DNA of 64,000 nucleotides from Thamnaconus septentrionalis (taxonomy: Eukaryota; Chordata; Actinopteri; Tetraodontiformes; Monacanthidae), in NCBI GenBank assembly GCA_009823395.1, contig CM020510.1:19540273-19604272 (forward strand). The letters run 5' to 3'. Within the stretch, counting starts at the first letter, position 1. Every line of letters begins with the position of its first letter. Shown in pieces: positions 27,201-35,200 of this stretch. Made by a program: the position numbers and the translations under genes. The notes under the pieces are model-generated. The model did not search any database and was not told the origin of the DNA. It saw only the letters and a list, made by a program, of their open reading frames with translations.

Positions 27201-30200
27201 ACAGCCTGGGCGCACAGTGCAGAGAACATACACTCTGATGTGGTCACCTCCCTTGATCTGTGGTGTGATAATGGGTTTATAATATGAGTCGAGGAAGAGG
27301 AAGGATTCTGATAAAGCCATCCAGCAACAACGGACAAAAGGGTGGCGTGAGGATTGAGAGATTGTCCGTCGTTATCGGAGCCCAAGGCGGCATGTAGCCG
27401 TCGCCGTTGTTGTTGTTGCTACTCGTACATGCCGCGGGCGTGAACGGGGGAGGAGGCGGGCAGGGGTCAGCAAGGTTCACAGTTCAGGAGTCCTGGTGGA
27501 CATTCTGAGAATCCTGGTAAGAGAAAAAGAGAGGGGGGGAGGTGGTCGCTGAGGGGTGATCAGAGAATAATTTACAGCCTGTGCCAGAGGGGGATAGTGT
27601 GTCTGTGTGTCTGTGTGTCTGTGTGTCAGTCCACATGGATGATTGGATGACATTACATCTGGAGAGATGAGCCCTAATTGAACTTGTCGGCTTTCACTGT
27701 GTGTGGTTTTCAAGCCGAGACGAGGCTTTTATTTTGAGGTTGCCATTCACCCGTGGCCCATTTGTCTGTGTTGTGTGTTAGAGAAGGGTTCGAGCTGCAA
27801 AGTGGGATAATGGAGTGCCATAGAGCACCGCAGTCAGAAGAGGATGTTCTCATCGGAAAGGTGGAACCGCGGAAGGTCCCCAACACGTGTGGATATTTGG
27901 GCTCTTTGTCTGGAAACAAGTATTTCTGTGTGAGAGACAGAATCCATGTCAAGGATGCTCCTTGCAGAAAGCCAAAAGAAACGGTTTGAGTGGATGAATT
28001 TTATTGATTTCGGCCCCTTTCACAATGAGCTGCAGGGCTTATGGTGTCTGGAAGAAGTGAGAGAGGGCGAGACATGTCTGGCAAAACCAAAAAAGAAAAT
28101 ATAACCAGCCAAGCAAGGCAGTGTTATACACACATGTGTCCGCCTCTTCTCCCTGTGATTTGTTTATCTGTTATTCTAACTAAGCAAGATTAAAAATCAT
28201 CCTGAGAGTTAAGCATTAGGTCAAGCAACAAACAGATGTAGGAAGACAGATTTCCATGATTTCCAATTAATAGCTCTTAAACATAGCAAGCATAAGATTT
28301 AATATATATATATATATATATATATTAATATTCATAATGAATTGCAATCTAAACGGGGACCTCAAAGTGGATTAAGCAAGTGAGTAATCCAAACTTGAGT
28401 CAGATCAGTGCATCAGTCTGAAGGTCACCGTCTGCTCCTTCCTCCTCCGTTTGTAGGTCAGTCGGCCATGCTGTCTGCCTCGTCACAGTGCGGTGCGGCT
28501 GAGGACCCCTCTCTGCAACCACCACCCTCAGTCCGCCCCGCAGTGACTCTGCCAGTGTGGCACTGATGCATTGGCACAAGAGAAAGGGAAAAGGGGACGG
28601 TCGCAGCGGAGCGTCTGTCGTGTTTAGACACGGACGGGTAATGACCTCCACTGCCAGCGCAGCGTGACAGGAGGAGGCGGATTAGACGCAAGGAACAGAC
28701 TTTAATTTGCTGCAGGTTGAGCAGAGGGATGGCTTGGTTTGCACGCCACCTTGTGGCGAGTCTGGCGAAAGCGTTCTGCGCACGTCAAAATGTTTCTGGC
28801 AATAATGTATTGTGACTGCAGTAGTTGTCCTCAGGAGAATTGACCAGCCTACAAAATAGAAGCATGCTTGGTGGCTGGTAGGACCCAAAATATATGTGAT
28901 ATCGAAACTTGGTGAGGTTTCCTTTAGTTAAAAAAAAGTCCAAGTTTTAAGTTGTCATTTAAACAAATCAGTTGATCTTACGGAAGAGGATCAGGGCAAC
29001 AAGAAGAGAAAAAAAAATTGATTTTTTTATTTTTTCAAGTTTCCAATTCGAGAATAAAGTTGAAATTTCGAGATTAAAGTCAAAATTTTGAATATAAAGT
29101 TGACATGAAAAACATGACGTTTTGTGAATAAAATCTAAATTTTGCAATTAATGTCAACGTGAAGTAAGTCAAAATGTCAAGAAAAAAGTCGAAAGGCTTT
29201 GCCCGCAAGTCTAGTGGAGTGCTTCTGTTTTCGCCAGTTTCCTGATTACTATGGGTGCACCTTGTGGTATTCACCTCTTTTCCGCAGTTTACTTTTAATT
29301 GTGGGTAACTGGGTTAATCCACCATCCCTACAGTCTACTTGCCGGTCTTTTTTTAAGGTCGACTTTATTCAAAAATGTTTAATTTTTTTCACGAAATTTC
29401 GTCCTTTTTTACGTAGACTTTAATATTTTTCTAATATTTTTTTCTCTTATTGTGGCTCTAGTCCTCTTTCGTATATGAAACAGTATTTTCCGTTGAACTC
29501 ATGTTTTTATTACACACATTTACCTGACAAGTCACAGGAATCTTTTAATGTTTTTAATCATGCGCTTTTATTGTCTGTTTGTTCATCTACTGTAGTCTCC
29601 TCCAAGTAAGAGAAGAAAACTAGAAAAGCCTCGGAAGCCCCTGTCGTTCACGGTAACAGAGGCCGGGCTGAAAGAGATCCAGGCCAAAGCCTCGTCTTCT
29701 GCTGGTGGCTGTGGCTCACCTGTGGAGACCATCACCGCTCTGCTGGAGAAGACGCTAACTGACCTACGGGTGAGCTTTAGCCTTGCACACTTGTCGAAGG
29801 AAATGCACATGCAGTGGTCAGCCACTGCGACAGTTTCAGTCATTTCAGAAACTGCACTCTTTTTTCAAACATACATACAGACGTCATTCGAACATACAGA
29901 GCATCTTCAAACCCTGCGTTTCTTGACTGACCCCGCAGGTGCTGCACAAACGCGTCCCGTGCAGAGGGCTGGAGCAGAGCCTCCTCCTGACAGCCGTGGA
30001 GAACACATGGATCCACGGGCGTCAAAAGAGGCGTGAGGGGATGCGTCAGCTGCGGGAGCTCCCTCGGGCGCCTCATTGTCCTGCGACCAGCTGTCAAGCC
30101 ACCGCCGGCCCACCAGGCCACCCAGCCTCCGTACATAGCAGCCACACCCAGGACGAGGGCGCCGGAACGCAGAATAATACTGCGCCTGCTATGGAAGCAG

Positions 30201-30598
30201 CTGGGCAGCAGCAGCAGCAGCAGTTAGGCGAGGCTGCGTTCTCAGATGAAGCCACTTCAGACCAAGCACACAACGAGGCCGCAAACCAGAATAAAGGCAC
30301 TGAAAGTCAAGCCGGCGATGATGATGATGTGGACATGGAGGCCCGTGTGTCCACTGGCGCAATGCAGGACACTGAGCGAAAGGAGCCACAAGCTGCTGCA
30401 AGTGACCCACACAGCAAACAACCCCTGAGCCTCAGCCAAGTGGAGCAGTTCCTGTTTAAGTGTCTGTTGAATGTGATTCCAGAGGAGGACGATCTCCAGA
30501 TTGAGATGCACTGGGTTGAAGGCCACAACAAAGACCTGATGAATCAACTGTGCACCTACCTTAAGAACATACTTCTGAAGTCTGTCACAAGGTCCTAA
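7099..30598 (+). CDS. mettl16: METTL16, U6 snRNA / MAT2A N6-adenosine methyltransferase
   Basis: Coding exons 7099-7226, 14949-15136, 15766-15906, 16865-16980, 17167-17309, 23451-23520, 25125-25214, 29596-29769 and 29939-30598 join in frame to 1710 nt (569 residues; human about 562). METTL16 is a SAM-dependent class I methyltransferase that methylates A43 of U6 snRNA and hairpins of MAT2A mRNA, so controlling SAM supply. Visible: N-terminal RNA-binding part MALNKSMHPRNRYKDKPPDF; SAM-binding motif GIDIGTGASCIYPLLG (about 102-117); catalytic NPPF at 180-183 within YDFCMCNPPFFANQLEAK; basic SPPSKRRKLEKPRK (about 293-306, NLS-like); and the conserved C-terminal region ending in HWVEGHNKDLMNQLCTYLKN. 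All introns are GT-AG. Exons 4 and 5 are duplicated downstream (19781-19895, 20083-20225); the upstream exon 4 is the intact one. The exon 5 copies encode the same residues, so either could be used. Confidence 0.95.
8471..8502. repeat. (TG)n microsatellite
   Basis: Uninterrupted TG dinucleotide repeat in METTL16 intron 1. Confidence 0.95.
9078..9397. mobile_element. MITE with GCTGTGTTCAGACTGC inverted ends
   Basis: About 320 bp bounded by GCTGTGTTCAGACTGC (left) and GCAGTCTGAACACAGC (right), which are perfect reverse complements. The interior has matched motifs such as CCGATTTTTAG on the left and AAAATCAGATTTGAG on the right, so the whole element can fold. No open frame: a non-autonomous DNA transposon. 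I could not fix a target-site duplication with confidence. Confidence 0.8.
11290..11420 (-). mobile_element. LINE-like 3' tail fragment
   Basis: A repeated ATTAGATT-type end followed by TTTTATTGTCCCAGAGGGGAAATTC is the reverse-oriented form of a tail common to fish non-LTR retrotransposons and their SINE partners. Only the tail is present, and there is no reverse transcriptase frame nearby. Confidence 0.5.
11517..11548. repeat. (GA)n microsatellite
   Basis: GAGAGA tract with one interruption in METTL16 intron 1. Confidence 0.9.
12330..12560. promoter_or_regulatory. Candidate conserved non-coding element in METTL16 intron 1
   Basis: Balanced-complexity block without simple repeats or transposon ends. 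It has several homeodomain-type cores (CATTAAGC, ATTAAGCTAAT, CATTAGC) and a SOX-type CTTTGTTAT, between low-complexity stretches. The call rests on appearance only; conservation was not tested. Confidence 0.25.
13510..13740. promoter_or_regulatory. Candidate conserved non-coding element in METTL16 intron 1
   Basis: GC-rich, non-repetitive block with TTTAATTACATCTG and TTTAATTACCGCGAG (two spaced TAATTA homeodomain cores) and GGTCATTAGCGAGG. A 64-residue open frame crosses it, but it lacks splice sites and any recognisable family, so regulatory sequence is more likely than a gene. Confidence 0.25.
14574..14634. repeat. 11-bp minisatellite GGCAGTCGCTC
   Basis: Five to six near-perfect tandem copies of CAGTCGCTCGG, one with TCAGTTGCTCG, about 310 bp before METTL16 exon 2. 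The following 14740-14860 carries GAACCCCAAGGAAGCAGGGA and CCGAGCCAAGCCAGTGGAA, resembling the end of a fish MITE. Confidence 0.85.
15137..15765 (+). other. METTL16 intron 2
   Basis: Short intron with a TG-rich patch at 15416-15442 and a (TG)n tract at 15717-15750 that runs to within about 15 bases of the exon 3 acceptor CTCCTCAG. No other element seen. Confidence 0.8.
17384..17980. mobile_element. MITE, AGCTGCGTTTCCAT inverted ends (copy in unit 1)
   Basis: About 597 bp between AGCTGCGTTTCCAT (17384-17397) and ATGGAAACGCAGCT (17967-17980), perfect 14-base inverted ends. The interior is AT-rich with CGCGA/TCGCG motifs and repeated TTTCCAT/ATGGAAA segments, and holds the 31-bp minisatellite. 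No open frame. A clear target-site duplication is not visible. Confidence 0.8.
17655..17785. repeat. 31-bp minisatellite inside the MITE
   Basis: About four head-to-tail units of 31 bp built on GTGACCACGTATGTCACG and TCCGGTGACGTACGTGACC. Each has CRE half-sites (TGACGT) and a near-palindromic ACGTACGT; the first also makes a full TCACGTGA E-box at 17656-17663. The matching place in the unit 2 element (about 20592-20625) has roughly one unit. Confidence 0.9.
19149..19214. repeat. (TG)n microsatellite at the duplication junction
   Basis: About 66 bp of TG repeat ending exactly where duplication unit 2 starts. Confidence 0.95.
19781..19895 (+). pseudogene. mettl16: METTL16 exon 4b, decayed duplicate of the NPPF exon
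   Basis: 115 bases against 116 in exon 4a: the last codon AAG has lost an A right before the donor (GCAAG|GTAAG against GCAAAG|GTAAG). Splicing 4b to either exon 5 would therefore shift the frame. Substitutions change TLLMD to ALLMG and EETEI to EEAEI, whereas exon 4a keeps the residues found in vertebrate METTL16. The catalytic CNPPFF is intact and both splice sites look usable. Three replacement changes with little silent change fit loss of constraint. Confidence 0.8.
20083..20225 (+). other. mettl16: METTL16 exon 5b, intact duplicate coding exon
   Basis: 143 bases, same length and same encoded residues as exon 5a (GVNSRNSRRPPPSSVNTGGV to LQLKRRLR), with the same acceptor CCCACCAG and donor CG|GTACGC. 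Splicing exon 4a directly to 5b would skip 5a and 4b and yield the normal protein. Which copy is used cannot be read from the sequence. Confidence 0.8.
20300..20809. mobile_element. MITE, AGCTGCGTTTCCAT inverted ends (copy in unit 2)
   Basis: Duplicate of the element at 17384-17980, about 510 bp, with the same perfect 14-base ends. It is shorter because it has one rather than about four 31-bp units and lacks a few bases near the right end. Confidence 0.8.
21975..22054. repeat. (TG)n microsatellite closing unit 2
   Basis: About 80 bp of TG repeat, longer than the tract closing unit 1. Confidence 0.95.
22807..22971. mobile_element. AAAGGTCCAGTG-type MITE, short copy
   Basis: The left end TTAAAGGTCCAGTGTGTAAA matches the element at 45690-46023. 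The right end, CACTCTGGATCTTTAGG, is a degraded reverse complement. Inside is a strong hairpin: AGCCCGCCTGACAG at 22889-22902 and its perfect complement CTGTCAGGCGGGCT at 22924-22937, separated by 21 bases. Confidence 0.75.
23368..23406. repeat. (GCA)13 trinucleotide repeat
   Basis: Thirteen uninterrupted GCA units ending 44 bases before the METTL16 exon 6 acceptor, i.e. across the usual branch-point zone. The repeat supplies a series of CAG trinucleotides just upstream of the true acceptor. Confidence 0.95.
23521..25124 (+). other. METTL16 intron before exon 7
   Basis: AT-rich intron with (A)15 near 23957 and a (CA)n tract at 24218-24261. No coding exon or complete transposon recognised. 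Confidence 0.7.
24218..24261. repeat. (CA)n microsatellite
   Basis: Uninterrupted CA dinucleotide repeat in a METTL16 intron. Confidence 0.95.
26185..26618. mobile_element. Degenerate DNA transposon remnant (hAT-like)
   Basis: Contains ATCGATTAACGATTAATTG and TTTAATCGATTAAATTC, with inverted copies (GATCAATTAA to the left, TTAATTGATC to the right). The right end CTTAACATCCCTA reads in reverse as TAGGGATGTTAAG, an end type common in fish hAT elements. The left end could not be found, so the limits are approximate. Confidence 0.4.
28303..28325. repeat. (TA)n microsatellite
   Basis: Pure TA dinucleotide tract in a METTL16 intron. Confidence 0.9.
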
Positions 30599-31579
30599 AC
30601 AGTCTTTGTGAGATGGCTGCAAAACCATTTTAACTGTGGAAAGACAGTGTCATGTAATACTGTTAGTTGACTCCTCTGATAAGTTTGTAAAATGCTGAAT
30701 TTGCTGGAGAAAATTCCAATCTCTTCATTATCAGTGGAGCTATTAATTGTTTTCACGATTACCACCTTTTTTTAAAGATTTAAATCTTGTTGTACTGTAA
30801 ACTATACTGTACAACAGTCACTCCTCTGCCTTGTCAGAACAGTTCTTTTTGAACGTGAATCTGTATTTTTAATAGCTAATAAGCCTAACAGCCACATGGG
30901 GGCAGTGTATGCCTTATCAATTACAAACTTGCTGTTGAAATCTCTTGGATTGCGTTTCTTCATTTGCTACTCAATTGTTTGACCTTTTCGTTGTAAAAAT
31001 ACAACAAAGCACATTACTCGCGGAACAGTTTGAAGGCAACATTAATACATATCATTAGTAACTTTAGGATGTGCCTGATGTCCATCAAAAATATTGACCA
31101 AACCAACAATAACTACAACAACAACAATGTTATTATCATATCTAGACAGGAATTCTTTTCCGAAGGTTCTCAGTTGTTCAGGTCACCCTCTTCTTAGAGA
31201 GTTGAGTCAGCGGCAAATGGACTTGGTTCTTGGTTATCTGAAGACTTCAAATAACAAAGTTCCTACAACTCTTTACGAATTTTTTTTCGTAAACTTTTTT
31301 TTTTACTTAATGCTTTTGTTCTTTTAAATTATTTTAACAACCCACTTTTTGCTGCCTGCTTCCTCATTCGCTTTGAAAATTGTTTTCTGATTTACATTTC
31401 TAACTAGAAACTGAAAGCTTAAATCCTCAGTCAGATGGAACAAGACTTCAATCTGTAAATATTTAGCATTTTGACAATCACATGTTAGAGTTCCCTTTAT
31501 CTTGAAAACTCTAATTCTATTCTGTGCTTTTTCACATTTGAAAACTTCTGGCACAGCCTACAAAGCAGTTGAACGACGA

Positions 31580-31622
31580 AATAAATCTGGAAATTGCACA
31601 CTGATAGCAATTACAAAATAAA
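31580..31622 (+). terminator. Tandem poly(A) signals for METTL16
   Basis: AATAAA at 31580-31585 and again at 31617-31622, about 1 kb after the METTL16 stop and before the MNT promoter. No other pair this well placed was seen. Confidence 0.4.
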
Positions 31623-32051
31623 TCCAGCTATCCTGGATTACTGAAAGTGGTAACGAGGTCAACTGACATTTTTAGTACGAGAACGAAAAATCTCGTGTCA
31701 AGGGTATTTAAAAAAAAAAACAAAAACATTTAAGATGAGTAAATAATCATTAGATGTGTAAGGTGTAACGAATTTCTTCTGTTAAACCGTATGAAACAAC
31801 GTACTTTTCGTTGCATCTGTGGAAATTTGAAAAAGACTTAAGTACCAACTAAAATAGATTCGATCAAAGCTTATAATTAGAAGTGGAAAATAACACGCCA
31901 CAAACTCGATCACGTTTATCAGTCCCGTCCTAATTCCGTTGCCGTGTTTCGGCAGCAACTTCCCGGTTCGCTGGGAGGGAGCGTGTCCCTCGGTGGGCGG
32001 TTCCATTCGCTCCGCGATTCACAAACCTCATTTGTTTCCACTACTTTTGAG

Positions 32052-32060
32052 CGCCATCTT
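32052..32060 (-). promoter_or_regulatory. YY1-type site in the MNT promoter
   Basis: CGCCATCTT (reverse AAGATGGCG) fits the YY1 core often found just downstream of TATA-less starts. It lies about 190 bp before the MNT ATG. Inferred from the motif alone. Confidence 0.4.
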
Positions 32061-32250
32061 GTTTGTAACTCGCCTCCGTGAGTGGCGGAGTTTCTACTGA
32101 GGGGGTATCCGGTTACCCTTTTTCCAGCTCCAGACTGGGAACCTCTCCCACTGTAATACCGAGGCGCTTAACTGCGTTGTCGCCCTTCTTTTTTTTTTTT
32201 TTTTTTTTTAAATATATAATTGACGCAAAAGTCACACAAAGTCAACAGAC

Positions 32251-35200
32251 ATGAGCATCGAAACGCTTCTGGAGGCTGCTAAGTTTTTGGAATTGCAAGC
32301 ACAGCAACAGAAAGCACGTGGTAAGTTGGTATTTTATTTGATATATTTTATTTCAAATACACCCACCCGCAACATATAGCCCGAAGGTTCAGCGCGCGAG
32401 TATTCAACAGTTCAGCGAAACGATTTCTATGTGTTGGTGTTCCGAGTAATTATGACTGTACAGTTGGAAAGAACGAATTGTACTTTGCGAATAACCAGTA
32501 AGATGTGTCCAAATTGTGTACGTGACTACACACATACGAGTCGCCTCGGTTGTTCTTGTGAGGAACATTTTTGCTTTTGCTTTCATATTCGTTGCGGTGC
32601 TGCAGAATGAGTCTGTGCTTCAGCTTACGTCATTGTTTGCATGTATCTTACCCTTAAATAGTCGCTGTCACCAAGTGCTAATAAACAAGAGCCGAGGTTG
32701 CTGCAGTGTCGAGGAGTTACTGCATTCAAACGTTGCCGCATAATACACGCATACGCTATGGAGTGCCACGTAATAACAGTACAAGTGTAGCGCCCAAACT
32801 CCCTTTATTAGACTCTCCGGTTCTTTATAGTTAATGCAAGTGTTGAATTCAAAATCTATCTAATGCGGACGTAAAAATAGCGTGAGGGAATAGCGTGAGG
32901 GTGGTGGTGGTGAGGGGGGGGCAAAGGGCGGTGGCGCTCCTTTTACATAATGACCTGACCACGTTATGGCGGGTGTGAGTGTGTATCACTGCGGAGTGTG
33001 TTGCTCCGTCTGAGTGCCGCTCAGATGGCCGCGGAAACGAAGCAGCGTTTGACGGTAGTTTCGTCGCTACCCGTTAGCCAAGTTTAAAAGTACTCTCGAG
33101 GAGGCTCGGGCTGTCCGTCGGTCGCTCGTGGTGCGCTTTGAACGTCTGTCGGTGACGTGCGTCGGCCAACCACGCCCTCTCATGATTGGAGAAGTCGGTG
33201 CTCCCGCCCCTTCCACCACGTGCGTGCTGGGTAAGCCCTCCCAAAGAGTGGTTGGAGAAAGAAGATGTTCCACTCTGCCTGTCTGTCTGGAGGAGCTCAA
33301 CCAAAAAGAAGTTGCCAGTTTCTTCCGCCGTGTTACTACATGGTCAACTTTTTTTTTTTTTTTAAATCGCCATTGCGGAGTGAGTCACTCCCTGACCTTA
33401 ATAGTAACAATGGTCTTAAAAGAAGCGTCCAGATTACCTTATTAAATAATATATATATAAAATGGTGGGAAAATAAAGCTATTCATTCTAATATGAAAAT
33501 AAAATTTAGCAGCTGTGCTTTAGGAGCAATTTAAATAAAGACAGCTTCAAAGACAGATATTTTTGTTGTTGTATATAAATCTAATGTTTGCGTAATCAGA
33601 ATCAGAAGCCTTTGTTGTCATTGCATGAGAGCGTACAATGAAGACAAGTAAAATAAGAAAAGAGCACTGTCCCGTAGTGCAGTGTACAAATGAATAACAG
33701 ATGTGAATTTGTTTAGGTTTTGTACATTGTAAATACAAATTCACAGAAATCGGCTTATTTCACTCACTTTGGTAGTTCTGACGGTTCTCAACAGTTCTAT
33801 GGTTCATGGTGGTAATGGTTCTTGGAAAGAAGCTCTCTCTCACTCTGTTTGTGGCGCTGGCCCGAGGCTAGCAGCTCAAACAGGTGGTTACCGCGACGAG
33901 AGGGCTCCTTTTTGATGTTAGCTTTGTTAAGGTAGCGAGAAGTGACAGTGATGTCCTCCAGGATTATAGAAATGGTGAGAATAATAAAACTGTTCAATCA
34001 AACATGCAATTACTTCAGCCAGGTTTGACCACCGAAGTGGGCTCGTCCTGCGCTCTGTAGCCTCTGATCGTGAAAAATCAGTCGGAGTAAGAGCTCCTGC
34101 TTGTTCTTGTCGCCAGGCCTCTCCCGCCATGGCGCATTGGGAGAGCCAAGTCCTCCCACCTCCCTGGCTGCTCCTCCTTCGCACTGCTACTGTAGAGCAG
34201 GTCAGCCCCTGAAGAAAAGTAGGCCAGTGTCTTCACTTGAGGTTATATAACGTCTGTAGAAAACTACTAAATTTGTTCAAGTTTAGCAGGGTTTTGTTTC
34301 TCAGAAAACACAAACACTCCTCATAGCCACGTGTTTGTCCATCTCGTGACATAATTCTTATTTCTGGACGTGACAAGCACATGCACAAGCACAGTCGGGA
34401 ACATTTTGTTCTTTTCTCATTTTGATTCCTTTGATGACACGTTTTCTCCACCAAACCTATAGTTTGTCATGATAGACACATATTCATTTACAGTCTTTAA
34501 ATGCTTCTCAATTGCTATATAGATGGGGTTTATAGGTTAGAGAATGTTCTTTTTTTTTAACATAATCTTTCATGTTTTATAATTATTGAAGAATTGCTTG
34601 TAATGATAACTGGACATCGTAAATATGTTAATCGGTAAGTAGTTATCAGGTCAATAAAACATATTTGTACTGGTGTAAACCTCAACCTGAAATAAAAATG
34701 CACAAAACTTAAAAGTGCTTTATTTATAACCTGCTTGAACTTATGTTCCTATTGTTGAAGCAGACTTTTGCTATGTCAGTTTGTAAACATACCAAAATCA
34801 AATCAAAATCACGTCACTGCAGTTTTTAACTTGGTTTTGAAACTTGACCAACAGTAACTTTTAACCGGGTTAGATTGTGGTGCGATCGTCACTGTTATCA
34901 CCATTGCTGTTGATTGCCATGTAATGACAATAATTTTGGCTCGTGAACTTGAGGAGATACTGTTCGCGTTGCACAGGAACGCTGTATTCTTATTATTATA
35001 AAAGGCAATTATAGTTACAGTTGCCAGTACTTGTTCTTGCGAAGCAATTTTGTGGATCTGTCATTTTCTCAGTTGTACTTTTTCTCTATGCAATAGTGAA
35101 CAGTGTTGGCGAGTAATCTATTACTAAGTAATCCACTACTGTAATTAAACTACCTTTTTAAGTAACAGGATTAGTGTGGCAAAACTTGTAATTATATCAT

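Larger units (their letters stand above)
25215..29595 (+). other. METTL16 intron before exon 8 (4.4 kb)
   Basis: Holds pyrimidine-rich CTCCTCCT runs (25783-25815), interrupted TG repeats (25888-25920 and 27597-27626), a probable transposon remnant (26185-26618) and a (TA)n tract (28303-28325). The block 29030-29200 has repeated ATAAAGTTGA/TTAAAGTCAA motifs. The rest shows nothing recognisable. Confidence 0.65.
30599..32250 (+). other. METTL16 3'UTR, METTL16-MNT spacer and MNT 5'UTR
   Basis: Only about 1.65 kb separates the METTL16 stop (TAA 30596-30598) from the MNT ATG in the same orientation. The METTL16 3'UTR occupies the left part up to two AATAAA signals (31580 and 31617). The right part from about 31900 becomes GC-richer with CCGTTGCCG, GCTCCGCGATTC and CGCCATCTTG motifs and carries the MNT promoter. 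A T-run at 32190-32210 lies in the MNT leader. Confidence 0.65.

Noticed and set aside
30599..32250. Possible extra gene between METTL16 and MNT
   Set aside because: Only AT-rich UTR-like DNA and the MNT promoter; open frames are short and unconserved in appearance.
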